In this document: piece by piece, positions 34,091-42,196 of the stretch
Position numbering within the stretch: the stretch's first letter is position 1
Layout: every line of letters begins with the position of its first letter
Source of the DNA: Bryobacteraceae bacterium
GTDB lineage: Bacteria; Acidobacteriota; Terriglobia; Bryobacterales; Bryobacteraceae
Assembly: GCA_025056455.1 (NCBI GenBank)
Contig: JANWVY010000005.1
Location: forward strand, 186,001-250,000
DNA length: 64,000 bases
Reading direction: 5' to 3'
Made by a program: the position numbers and the translations under genes
Notes under the pieces: model-generated
The model's database searches: none
What the model was told of the DNA's origin: nothing
The model's input: only the letters and a program-made list of their open reading frames with translations

Positions 34091-36178
34091 GTGAAAGTCT
34101 ACAACAGCACTGAGATTCGGAATGTCGCTTTAATCGGGCATGGCAATTGCGGTAAGACATCGCTTGCGGCCGGGATGCTCTACGCAGCGGGAGTAACGAA
34201 CCGGTTGACGCGAGTTGACGAAGGCAATACGATCACGGATTTTGACGAAGAAGAGATCAATCGAAAGATCACCATCTCGACGGCTTGCGCTGCGCTCGAG
34301 TGGCGAAAGAACAAGATCAATCTGCTTGACACACCCGGCTTCAGTCTTTTCATCAATGACGCCAAGGTGGCCTTAGTGGCGGCGGAAGCCGCCTTGGTGG
34401 TGGTCGATGGGGTCGCCGGGGTGGAAGTGCAAACCGAGAAAGTGATGGAATTTTGCGATCACTTTCAGCTGCCCCGGGCCCTCGTCATCAACAAGCTGGA
34501 CCGCGAGCGCGCCAGCTTTGAGCGCGCTTTGGAGAGTATTACAGCCGCTTTCGGACGTGCGGCCATACCGATTCAGATGCCCATCGGCGCGGAAAAAGAT
34601 TTCGGAGGAGTAATCGACCTAATCACCATGAAGGCCTACAGCTATACGCTGGATGGTGACGGAAAAGGAAAGGAAATCGAAATTCCGGCGAATCTCGCCG
34701 AGGCAGCCGCCAAAGCCCACGAAGCGCTCGTCGAAATGGTAGCCGAGGGCAACGACGCGTTGATGGAAGAGTTTTTTGAGAGCGGCACGCTCCCAGTCGA
34801 GCACATTCATCAGGGTCTGCGGCAAGCTGTTTTGGAACGGCGCTTGATGCCAGTTCTCTGTTGTTCTGCCCTTCGAAATATCGGCTCGGATCTAATCCTG
34901 AATTTCGTCCTTGAAAAGTTCCCCAATCCTACGGAACGGGCGCCGATGAAGAGCACCAATGGAGCGGAACGCCCCTTCAGCACCGACCAGCCCGTCGCCG
35001 CCTTTGTGTTTAAAACCGTAGCGGATGTCTTCGCCGGCCGGATGACCTATCTGAAGGTTGTTTCGGGAATCCTGAAAACCGATGCCAACCTAGTCAACTC
35101 GCGCACCGGGGGAGTTGAGAGGCTGGCGCATCTGAGCGTTCTGCGCGGCAAAACCATGGATCCGGTCACGGAACTCCACCCTGGAGATATTGGGGTTGTG
35201 GCCAAGCTCCGCGAGACGCTCACCTTCGACACCTTACATGAGAAGTCCAGCCCGATCGCCTTTCCTCCCATTCCCTTGCCGGAGCCTTCGATCGCTTTTG
35301 CCGTATCGGCCAAGAGTCGCAACGACGAAGACCGGATGGGCAACGCGATTCAGAAGATTCTCGAAGAAGACCTCTTGCTGCGCTTCTACCGTGACCCCCA
35401 AACCCGTGAGTTTCTTCTGGCTGGGACAGGTCAGCAACATGTTGAGATCGTAGTGAGCAAGCTGAAGAAACGTTACGGAGTGGATGTCACGCTCAATGCG
35501 CCCAAAATCCCCTACCGCGAAACCATCCGGGGCGTTGCCGACGTCCAGGGGCGCCACAAGAAACAAACGGGCGGCCACGGCCAGTTCGGGGATTGCAAAA
35601 TTAAGATGGAGCCGCTGCCCCGGGGAGCCAAGTTCGAGTTTGTCAATGCGATCTTTGGCGGCGCGATTCCGAAGACTTTTATCCCAGCCATTGAAAAGGG
35701 AATTCTGGAAGCGGCGGAGAAAGGCTATTTGGCCGGCTATCCTGTGGTGGACTTCAAGGTCACCCTCTATGACGGCTCCTATCACGAAGTCGACAGCTCT
35801 GAAATGTCGTTCAAACTAGCGGGGAGAAAGGCTTTTAAGGCGGCCATGGCCGTGGCGAAGCCCGCCCTGCTTGAACCCATTATGAAAGTCGAGGTGCAAG
35901 CTCCCGTAGAATACGCCGGCGATCTCATGGGAGACATGAATGGACGCCGCGGCCGGATCACCGGAATGGATACTAAGGGTGGCACCCAGATCATCCGCGC
36001 GCTGGTACCCATGGCGGAGATGCTCAGCTATCAAAACGACTTAATTTCCATGACCCAAGGTCGGGCGTCCTTCACCATGGAGTTTGACCATTACGACTTC
36101 GTACCAGCGGCTCAGGCAGAGAAAATCATCGCAGCGGCCAAGGCTGCCATGTCGGGCACTGAAGAAGAAGAGGAATGA
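34091..36178 (+). CDS. Elongation factor G paralogue (EF-G2-like)
   Basis: A 695-residue translational GTPase of the EF-G family. The GTPase motifs are GHGNCGKTSL (P-loop, about 17-26), NRKITISTA (switch I), DTPG and NKLD, all intact. Domains II (about 300-375), III, IV (with the loop QGRHKKQTGGHGQFGD) and V follow in the usual order. The divergent P-loop (GHGNCGKT instead of AHIDAGKT) and DEEEINRKITI mark it as the EF-G2-like paralogue, not the canonical fusA, and no ribosomal-protein genes are adjacent. Its role may be ribosome recycling or stress translation. The start is GTG 34091 with GGAGGAG upstream. Confidence 0.9.
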   Translation: MKVYNSTEIRNVALIGHGNCGKTSLAAGMLYAAGVTNRLTRVDEGNTITDFDEEEINRKITISTACAALEWRKNKINLLDTPGFSLFINDAKVALVAAEAALVVVDGVAGVEVQTEKVMEFCDHFQLPRALVINKLDRERASFERALESITAAFGRAAIPIQMPIGAEKDFGGVIDLITMKAYSYTLDGDGKGKEIEIPANLAEAAAKAHEALVEMVAEGNDALMEEFFESGTLPVEHIHQGLRQAVLERRLMPVLCCSALRNIGSDLILNFVLEKFPNPTERAPMKSTNGAERPFSTDQPVAAFVFKTVADVFAGRMTYLKVVSGILKTDANLVNSRTGGVERLAHLSVLRGKTMDPVTELHPGDIGVVAKLRETLTFDTLHEKSSPIAFPPIPLPEPSIAFAVSAKSRNDEDRMGNAIQKILEEDLLLRFYRDPQTREFLLAGTGQQHVEIVVSKLKKRYGVDVTLNAPKIPYRETIRGVADVQGRHKKQTGGHGQFGDCKIKMEPLPRGAKFEFVNAIFGGAIPKTFIPAIEKGILEAAEKGYLAGYPVVDFKVTLYDGSYHEVDSSEMSFKLAGRKAFKAAMAVAKPALLEPIMKVEVQAPVEYAGDLMGDMNGRRGRITGMDTKGGTQIIRALVPMAEMLSYQNDLISMTQGRASFTMEFDHYDFVPAAQAEKIIAAAKAAMSGTEEEEE

Positions 36179-36285
36179 TGAACCCCTCGGCTAGCTGTCG
36201 CCAGCACCGGATGCTCCTTGACTGCTGGCCGAAATTTCGTCCGGAGAGAAAATTCTGGGGACTTGGCCGCGCGGCTTTTGCGGTC

Positions 36286-36318
36286 GGGGGGATTGACCCA
36301 ATCCCCATCTAGGGTGTA
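36286..36318 (+). promoter_or_regulatory. Second copy of the GGGGGGATTGAC/AGGGTGTA motif
   Basis: GGGGGGATTGAC (36286-36297), 13 bases, AGGGTGTA (36311-36318). It also overlaps a perfect hairpin GGGGATTG/CAATCCCC (36288-36306). It lies 66 bases upstream of the lytic transglycosylase start. The matching element is at 7648-7679. Confidence 0.4.
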
Positions 36319-36383
36319 GAGTCAAAAAGTTCCGATGTAATCCCAACATAACGAACACTTATTAATTGACGAGCAACAAAGGA

Positions 36384-38168
36384 ATGACAAAAAGCCACCT
36401 CCCGCGCCTGGCGATCCCCTCGGTTCTTCCGATGTTGGTTTTTCTTGGTTGCGCTTCTCCGGCGAGCCAAAGTTTCCGCTCCTCGTTTCTTCCCCCTGCA
36501 CCTCGGCCAACAGCCGCGCCTTCTACGGCTAGCACTCCGAAGCTTGTTCAGTTTTCGGAAACCGAGGTCTCGGAAACCCCTCTCGTCCTTACCCTCGCTC
36601 CGTCCCGCGAAATTCCCAACTTTCTTCGGTTTGAACCCCGGCCGGCTTTTCGGGAAAGATCCGAGAGTCGATTCAAGCGAGCCGAACAGGCGTTTGAACG
36701 AGGCAAGCGTGCCTACCGGGAAGGGGATTTCTTGGCTGCGCGCCGCGAGTTTGACACCGCAATCGAAACCCTGCTGTCTGGGCTAGATGGAGATGAGGAT
36801 CGTTCGGAATTCATTCGTCGCTTTGAGGAGCTGGTGGATCGCATCCACCGCTACGACGTCGAAGGCTTGGGAGCTGGCGACGATCCTCAGATCGCAGGGT
36901 ATGACCGGTCGCCCTTACAAGAAATTCTCGAGATGACCTTCCCGGTCGATCCCTCCCTAAAAGGCAAGGTTTTGGATCAGATCCGCGCGACCTCGTCGGA
37001 GTTGCCTTTGGAGGAGAACGACGAAGTACTGCGTTACATCAACTTTTTCTCGAGCGAGCAAGGAAGAAAGACGCTCCTGGCAGGGTTGCGTCGCGCTGGC
37101 CGATACCAGGAAATGATCCGTTCGATCCTAGCCGAAGAGGGCGTCCCGCAAGAGCTGATCTTTCTCGCGCAGGCCGAGTCTGGATTCATGCCTCGAGCCC
37201 TTTCTCCCAAATCGGCCGCGGGTTTGTGGCAATTCGTCCAGTGGCGGGGGCGCGAGTACGGACTCCTTCAAACAGCGTACAGCGATGACCGTTTAGACCC
37301 GGAGAAGGCGACGAGGGCCGGCGCACGTCATCTCAAAGATCTCTATAACCAGTTTGGAGACTGGTATTTGGCCATGGCAGCCTACAACTGCGGGCCGGGC
37401 TGCGTACAAAATGCTGTGCGGCGAACAGGCTACGCCGACTTTTGGACGTTACGCCGCTTAGGTGTCCTACCTCGAGAAACGGCAAACTACGTCCCCTTAA
37501 TTTTGGCCATCACAATCATCGTGAAAAACGCCAAGGATTATGGCATTGACCTTGACCATCTGGATGTTGAGCCGCCGCTGGTCTACGACACTCTGAAACT
37601 GGAGGCCAACACCAACCTGTTGTTGATGGCTGACCTTTTAGAGATCTCGCCGGCAGAACTCCGGGAATTGAATCCCGCCTTGCTGGGCAACCTGGCCCCG
37701 GCCGGCTATGAGATTCATGTTCCCAAAGGCTCTGCAAGCTCTCTTCTCTCAGCATTAGCCCTTATTCCGGCCGAGAAGAGAGCCTTGTGGCGAGCCCACC
37801 GGTTGGCTGACGGTGAGACGCTGGCCTCAGTTGCCGCGCGCTTTGGAGTTCATCCTTCCCGGATCCTAACGGCTGGCCAGGGGCTTCAAGCAGAGCCACA
37901 GTCGGGGGATCTGTTGCTCATTCCAGGTGAGCCAGTCTCCACAGCCAAACGCTCCCTCGCCAGGCGCTCGCCTGCCAAGCGCTCCGCAACAAAACGTCCT
38001 TCCGCGACGGCGGGCACTTTCAAGCAGCCTTCGACCAAGACCACCATGGCCAAAGCTCAAGCCAGCAAACCCACGGCCCGGCGCGCGGCGATTCCCCAGA
38101 AGTCGCCGCGGAGTGGCCCCGCCCTTGCCTATCGCTATCCCCAGAGTTCTCGGTCTTTGTCCCGCTGA
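36384..38168 (+). CDS. MltD-like lytic transglycosylase lipoprotein with LysM domains
   Basis: A 594-residue cell-wall lytic enzyme. The N-terminal signal ends in a lipobox-like FLGC, so the protein is probably lipid-anchored. An unstructured Pro/Thr region and a helical region (about 95-240) precede the SLT domain (about 245-405), where Glu265 in AQAESGF is the catalytic acid and SAAGLWQF and MAAYNCGPG are the family motifs. Two LysM-like peptidoglycan-binding repeats follow (about 415-460 and 470-520), then an 80-residue Lys/Arg/Ala/Ser tail that is strongly basic. The ATG at 36384 is favoured over an in-frame TTG. The promoter motif at 36286 may control it. Confidence 0.85.
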   Translation: MTKSHLPRLAIPSVLPMLVFLGCASPASQSFRSSFLPPAPRPTAAPSTASTPKLVQFSETEVSETPLVLTLAPSREIPNFLRFEPRPAFRERSESRFKRAEQAFERGKRAYREGDFLAARREFDTAIETLLSGLDGDEDRSEFIRRFEELVDRIHRYDVEGLGAGDDPQIAGYDRSPLQEILEMTFPVDPSLKGKVLDQIRATSSELPLEENDEVLRYINFFSSEQGRKTLLAGLRRAGRYQEMIRSILAEEGVPQELIFLAQAESGFMPRALSPKSAAGLWQFVQWRGREYGLLQTAYSDDRLDPEKATRAGARHLKDLYNQFGDWYLAMAAYNCGPGCVQNAVRRTGYADFWTLRRLGVLPRETANYVPLILAITIIVKNAKDYGIDLDHLDVEPPLVYDTLKLEANTNLLLMADLLEISPAELRELNPALLGNLAPAGYEIHVPKGSASSLLSALALIPAEKRALWRAHRLADGETLASVAARFGVHPSRILTAGQGLQAEPQSGDLLLIPGEPVSTAKRSLARRSPAKRSATKRPSATAGTFKQPSTKTTMAKAQASKPTARRAAIPQKSPRSGPALAYRYPQSSRSLSR

Positions 38169-38305
38169 TCTATTTCTTCGATTGCCAGTCTGCGTCGGCA
38201 TCTTGCCCCAAAAAGGACGCTGCCGCTGAGCTACCAGGCCATGCCGTTGTTTGCGAGGATTTGCATGATTCTCCTCTTGCACTGGCAATAAAACGGTGTA
38301 TTCTG

Positions 38306-38824
38306 ATGATGATCATGCGGGAACAATTCGCTCCGAAAATGTTCGATTTCGCCCCTGTCAAAGAAGACATGGATGATTTCGACTATGACGGCGAACACGT
38401 GGAGCTCATTTCCGAGATCAAAGAGTACAGTTACGGAGAGGACGACGAAGAACTGATGGAAGAGGAAATCACTAGTGTTACCGTGACGGAAGCAGTCGCC
38501 TCGGTGTCGATGGAGACTGCTGCAAATGAGTCTGAACCTGCTCCAGCTTCGGAACCGGCATCCGAGATGCCACCGGCTGCACCCCCCGCTCCGGCTAGGA
38601 AGCCTGCCGCTAAAGCCAAAAAAGCCTCCAAAAAAGCTTCCAAAAAGGCGGCCAAAAAGGCTCCAGTGAAGAAGTCCGCACAAAAGGCGCCGGCCAAGAA
38701 AGCTGCGAGCAAGGCAGTGAAGAAAGCGGTCAAGAAGGTGCCAGCGCAGAAGGCCGCCAAGAAGGCGCCGGCTAAAAAGGCGGCGAAAAAGGCAGCCACA
38801 AAAAAAGCAGCCAAGAAAAAGTAA
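38306..38824 (+). CDS. Histone-H1-like Lys/Ala-rich protein with acidic N-terminus
   Basis: A 172-residue bipolar protein. Residues about 10-75 are very acidic (KEDMDDFDYDGEHVE, GEDDEELMEEEITS), a Pro/Ala bridge follows, and the last about 75 residues consist of KKA, AKK and PAKKA units like eukaryotic histone H1 tails and bacterial AlgP/HctB-type proteins. A nucleoid-binding role is likely for the basic half; the acidic half may mask or modulate it. Several in-frame ATG codons (38306, 38309, 38315) follow TATTCT at 38299-38304, and no Shine-Dalgarno is visible, so the exact start is uncertain. A terminator lies 33 bases downstream. Confidence 0.7.
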   Translation: MMIMREQFAPKMFDFAPVKEDMDDFDYDGEHVELISEIKEYSYGEDDEELMEEEITSVTVTEAVASVSMETAANESEPAPASEPASEMPPAAPPAPARKPAAKAKKASKKASKKAAKKAPVKKSAQKAPAKKAASKAVKKAVKKVPAQKAAKKAPAKKAAKKAATKKAAKKK

Positions 38825-38857
38825 GTTCCGGAACTCGATTCTCCCGAATCAGCGCCT

Positions 38858-38900
38858 GGGCGCGGCTCAACCCGAGAGTCCGCGCCCTTGTTGTTTGTAT
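38858..38900 (+). terminator. Rho-independent terminator after the histone-like gene
   Basis: GGGCGCGG (38858-38865) pairs with CCGCGCCC (38880-38887) across a 14-base loop, followed by a T-rich TTGTTGTTTGTATTTTT. Confidence 0.7.
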
Positions 38901-38922
38901 TTTTGAGGTTTCGGGGCTGCCT

Positions 38923-39159
38923 TTAGCGCCCTTGTTGGATCACTTGCCGGCACCGTTGATACAGCTCGAGCAAGGCGTCGGCATATTCCTCGGCGCTAGA
39001 CTTTGCGGACTTGGTGGCGCCAAAGCCCGCGCCAGCCGTGGCTGGCTTCCCGTAGCCGGTAGTCAGGGCGATGAATTTCATCATCTCCAGTGCTACCTCT
39101 TCAACGCTCGCCCGGCCTTCTCCAGCTAAAGTTTTGCTTTGTGTGGATTGGTCAGCCAT
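38923..39159 (-). CDS. Small hypothetical protein divergent from the HipA-like kinase
   Basis: A 78-residue soluble protein, probably two helices flanking a Gly/Ala/Lys-rich linker: VEEVALEMMKFIALTTGYGKP, then ATKSAKSSAEEYADALLELYQRCRQVI. I do not recognise the family. The start codon is 20 bases from that of the divergent kinase. TACACT, seven bases before this ATG, overlaps the -10 element of the kinase on the other strand. No helix-turn-helix is evident, so it is not an obvious HipB-type antitoxin, though co-regulation with the kinase is implied by the shared promoter. Confidence 0.6.
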   Translation of the reverse strand: MADQSTQSKTLAGEGRASVEEVALEMMKFIALTTGYGKPATAGAGFGATKSAKSSAEEYADALLELYQRCRQVIQQGR

Positions 39160-39165
39160 AGTGAC

Positions 39166-39172
39166 TAGTGTA
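39166..39172. promoter_or_regulatory. Symmetric -10 element shared by two divergent genes
   Basis: TAGTGTA reads as TAGTGT on the plus strand (8 bases before the ATG at 39180) and TACACT on the minus strand (7 bases before the ATG at 39159). A single TANNNTA element therefore could drive two leaderless transcripts in opposite directions. Confidence 0.5.
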
Positions 39173-39179
39173 GCTGAGC

Positions 39180-40010
39180 ATGCCCGTTGAAGCCCTCCGC
39201 TGGATCCGTAAAATGCGCGGTGGTTCCCAGGCCCACCTCATGGTCGCCTCCGACGGACACCATTATGTGGTTAAGTTCAAGCAAAACGCTCAGCATCGCC
39301 GAGTCCTAGTGAACGAAATGGTGGCTGCTTGCCTGTTGAATTACTTGGAGATTCCAACCGCAGCCGTAGAAATCGTAAGTTGTTCGGAATCCTTTCTCCA
39401 GGCGAACCCTGAAATCGCCATCACCCTGGGCTCACGCCGCGAGCCAGTGCTTCCTGGATGGCACTTTGGCTCCCGGTTGCCGGTGAATCCCGACCGGTTC
39501 GCAATCTACGACTATTTACCCGACGCCCTCTTACGACAAGTGGCCAATTTGCGTGATTTTATTGGCGTTCTGGTGTTCGACAAATGGGTGTCAAACCTCG
39601 ACTCAAGACAATGCGTGCTGTTTCGAGCCCAGATTCGCGACTGGATGGCTGGCGACCACGGTCCCAAAAAAACCGCCTTCGTCGCCATGATGATAGACCA
39701 TGGTTACATCTTCGGAGGCCCTGCCTGGAAGCTCGAGGACGCGCCCTTGGCCGGGTTGTACGGGCGCCCGCTGGTCTATGAAACGATTGAGGGGCTAGAG
39801 TCCTTCGAACCGTGGCTAACGCGGGTCCTCGAGTTCCCTGCGGAGATCCTCGACCACGCTTTCCGGAAGGTTCCCGAATGCTGGCTCAATGGCGACCGGG
39901 AGGAGTTGGAGCGGCTTCTCGAGCAGCTCTACCGGCGCCGGAAGCGTGTCCCTCACCTGCTTGAGGACTGCCGAATAGCATGCGCCAAACCCTTTCCAAA
40001 CTGGCGTTAG
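39180..40010 (+). CDS. HipA-like kinase (HipA_2 family)
   Basis: A 276-residue protein of the short HipA-like kinase family. The kinase-like core shows GGSQAHLMVASDGHHYVVKFK (the G-loop and the Lys in strand 3), an E in LVNEMVAACLL, and the pair WVSNLDSRQCVLF (catalytic loop with Asp/Asn) and MMIDHGYIFGG (the DxG-type metal-binding motif). Unlike canonical HipA it lacks the N-subdomain and has no neighbouring HipB. Whether it phosphorylates a protein is unknown. It is divergent from a 78-residue gene with a shared -10 element. No Shine-Dalgarno is present. Confidence 0.75.
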   Translation: MPVEALRWIRKMRGGSQAHLMVASDGHHYVVKFKQNAQHRRVLVNEMVAACLLNYLEIPTAAVEIVSCSESFLQANPEIAITLGSRREPVLPGWHFGSRLPVNPDRFAIYDYLPDALLRQVANLRDFIGVLVFDKWVSNLDSRQCVLFRAQIRDWMAGDHGPKKTAFVAMMIDHGYIFGGPAWKLEDAPLAGLYGRPLVYETIEGLESFEPWLTRVLEFPAEILDHAFRKVPECWLNGDREELERLLEQLYRRRKRVPHLLEDCRIACAKPFPNWR

Positions 40011-40068
40011 CTTGAGTTGCCCGAGCCGTGCTCGCTTGAGCGGGGAAACAGCTGCCCTCGAACGGCGA

Positions 40069-40779
40069 TTAGCGCGGCCTCCCCGGCGAAGTCTCCTCGC
40101 GGATCACTCCGTGCATCGCAGCTAGCCTCACCGACTTCGGGACATCCGGAGCGCTCAGCCAAGCATAGATGGCTAGGGCTTCCTTCCGCTTGCCAGCGGC
40201 CAGAAACTGCTCGGCGCAAACTAACGCCGCGTCGCCAATGGCCAACTGGAGCTGACCCTTGGTCTTTCCCAGAGCCACGCGCAACTCTTTGACTGCCATT
40301 TCACCCCCAATCTTCCCGATTGCAGAGGCAGCTGCCTGGGCCAGGTTGGCATCTGCGGAATAAAGCAGCTTGGTCAGCGCCGGCAGGGCTTTCGAGTCCC
40401 GGCGTTTTCCAATCGAGTTGATCACGCCGATGAGCAGCTCTCCTTGCACTTTGCTGAGAGCCATCCGGAGCGCTTGGCTGGCGCTTTCGTCGGCGACCGG
40501 CTCCAATCCATAACGGGCGTAAGTGCTCAATCGGGGATGAGGCAGAAGGGCAGCCAGGGCCGGGACCGCCTGCTTGTCGGCAAGCTCTCCCGCACGCATG
40601 CAAGCTTTGGCTTTCTGAAATTCGGACGCATTCGGATCTTTGAGGATCGCCACCAGCCCAGTGACGTCGAGATTCGCAATGGAGCCTTCCGTGAACTGGG
40701 GTGGGGCTTTGGGCGGTTCGGGTTTCGGTTTGGCAGATTGCGGTGCAGGGATTTGTGCTGTCTGGACGGATTGCTGCAT
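40069..40779 (-). CDS. HEAT-repeat protein
   Basis: A 236-residue helical-repeat scaffold. After a Gln/Pro/Lys-rich N-terminal segment (about 1-35), HEAT-like helices repeat with signatures such as ADKQAVPALAALLPHPRLST, DSKALPALTKLLYSADANLA and AAASAIGKIGG. The C-terminal part (AALVCAEQFLAAGKRKEALAIYAWL) resembles a TPR-like pair. A GGGAGG-type Shine-Dalgarno precedes the ATG. It follows the oxidoreductase gene by 18 bases on the same strand, so the two are very likely co-transcribed; the scaffold may aid in the assembly or regulation of that enzyme, which is speculation. Confidence 0.75.
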   Translation of the reverse strand: MQQSVQTAQIPAPQSAKPKPEPPKAPPQFTEGSIANLDVTGLVAILKDPNASEFQKAKACMRAGELADKQAVPALAALLPHPRLSTYARYGLEPVADESASQALRMALSKVQGELLIGVINSIGKRRDSKALPALTKLLYSADANLAQAAASAIGKIGGEMAVKELRVALGKTKGQLQLAIGDAALVCAEQFLAAGKRKEALAIYAWLSAPDVPKSVRLAAMHGVIREETSPGRPR

Positions 40780-40797
40780 CTTCCTCGACCTCCCTTC

Positions 40798-42075
40798 TCA
40801 AATGCGCCAGGGTTCCCGCAAAGCGCGCGACCGCATGTTGTTCGCCACGTCGTCATTGGTGAACGCCCGCTTTTTGACGTCCCAGTAAAGAGTTTTGCCG
40901 CGCTGAAAGGCGATGAAGGCGGCATGGCAAGTGACATGGGAATTGGCCGCTGCGGCCGCATGGGCGCTTGGCTGCTGGCGCGTCGCCACACACCGCACAA
41001 ACTCTTTCACATGATTTTCAAGCGCTAGACTAGCCGGTTCGGTGGGGCGCAACAGGGGCTTGATGTTGTCCGAGCACTCAATCCGCGTCTGGTCCCCCGT
41101 CTCCACCCAGCCGAGGTCGCCTTCAATGCGAAAGCTACAGGAGCCGGTTTTAAGCGCGCCGTCCCAGCCGTTGTCGCGCATGACAAGCTTGACGCCATTT
41201 TCATATTCGCAGTGAACGAAATAGGGACCCGCGTTACTCCCCTCTGGCTCGTACCGCACAGGCTGCGTGTCATCCAATCCGGCGGCCCAGTGACAAAGAT
41301 CTACGGTGTGTGAACCCCATTCGAGAATGCCCCCTCCGTGAAAATCGTAAAAGTTGCGCCAGCCGCCACGCACATAAGAGGAATGATAGGGACGCCAGGG
41401 CGCGGGCCCCAGCCAGCGATCCCAGTCGACGACCTGTTTTGGCGGCAGTTCTTCCTCGGCCAGCCAGTCCCGGCTAGGAATGGGCGGCCAGTTCACTGCC
41501 GGGCCCACGTTCGCGTAAAGAGCCTTCAATTTGCCGAGAGCTCCTGAGCGCAGTAAGTCTTTACACAATTGGAAATTGGCGCCGTTGCGCCGCTGGCAGC
41601 CCGCTTGATACAAACGGCCGTAGCGCTGAAATGCCGCTGCAAGGGCCCAGCTTTCTTCAATGGACATCGAACACGGCTTCTCACAATAGACATCTTTGCC
41701 ATGCTGCGCGGCGAGAATGGAAAGGGGCGTGTGCCACCGGTCTCCTGTAGCAATCAGCACCGCATCGAGGTCGGTTCGAGCCAAAAGCTCAAACTGGTCG
41801 TCATACATCTTGCAGTCGCGATCTCCATACGCTTGATCCACCATCGACTTGATCGTCTCGCGGCGTTCATTACGGACATCGCAAACGGCAATAAACTTAG
41901 CGGCCTCGATTTTCAAGATTTTGCTTAAAACGTGCTGGCCTCGAGCGCCGATGCCGATGCCGCCAAACAGGATCTTATCGCTCGGTGCGACGGCGCCGGC
42001 TCTCTGCCCGAGCACGCGGCTCGGAACGATCATGGGCGCGAATCCGATCTTGAGGAGTTCCCGTCGAGTGTTCAT
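40798..42075 (-). CDS. Gfo/Idh/MocA-family oxidoreductase
   Basis: A 425-residue NAD(P)-dependent oxidoreductase. The start at ATG 42075 gives TRRELLKIGFAP, a twin-arginine-like signal with a short hydrophobic region. The Rossmann domain has FGGIGIGARGQHVL, FIAVCDVRN, DAVLIATGDRWH and YCEKPCSMS with the EKP motif. The C-terminal substrate domain includes WGSHTVDLCHWA with the conserved His/Asp pair. An AAGGTGG Shine-Dalgarno and TAGACT lie upstream. It differs from the copy at 16233 and is co-transcribed with a HEAT-repeat protein. Substrate unknown. Confidence 0.85.
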   Translation of the reverse strand: MNTRRELLKIGFAPMIVPSRVLGQRAGAVAPSDKILFGGIGIGARGQHVLSKILKIEAAKFIAVCDVRNERRETIKSMVDQAYGDRDCKMYDDQFELLARTDLDAVLIATGDRWHTPLSILAAQHGKDVYCEKPCSMSIEESWALAAAFQRYGRLYQAGCQRRNGANFQLCKDLLRSGALGKLKALYANVGPAVNWPPIPSRDWLAEEELPPKQVVDWDRWLGPAPWRPYHSSYVRGGWRNFYDFHGGGILEWGSHTVDLCHWAAGLDDTQPVRYEPEGSNAGPYFVHCEYENGVKLVMRDNGWDGALKTGSCSFRIEGDLGWVETGDQTRIECSDNIKPLLRPTEPASLALENHVKEFVRCVATRQQPSAHAAAAANSHVTCHAAFIAFQRGKTLYWDVKKRAFTNDDVANNMRSRALREPWRI

Positions 42076-42196
42076 AGCTGCCACCTTGGAGTCTACACCT
42101 TCTTATACGGTGTTGTCTTTCCACAGGCACCCCCTCCTCGGAATCCAGTACTTGACTTGGCCGTCCTGTCTCGCCATACCCTTAGGGTGGAGAACG

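Noticed and set aside
34091-36178. Canonical fusA (EF-G)
   Set aside because: The P-loop and switch I deviate as in EF-G2 paralogues, and no str-operon genes are adjacent.
36288-36306. Terminator after the EF-G paralogue
   Set aside because: The GGGGATTG/CAATCCCC hairpin is perfect but not followed by a T tract, and it lies inside the promoter-like motif, so I treat it as regulatory.
38923-40010. Classical HipBA toxin-antitoxin module
   Set aside because: The kinase lacks HipA's N-subdomain, the partner has no helix-turn-helix, and the genes are divergent, unlike hipBA operons.
41849-42196. Long N-terminal extension of the short-chain dehydrogenase
   Set aside because: The upstream frame overlaps the oxidoreductase on the other strand and adds 116 residues without SDR similarity, while ATG 42197 has a Shine-Dalgarno.
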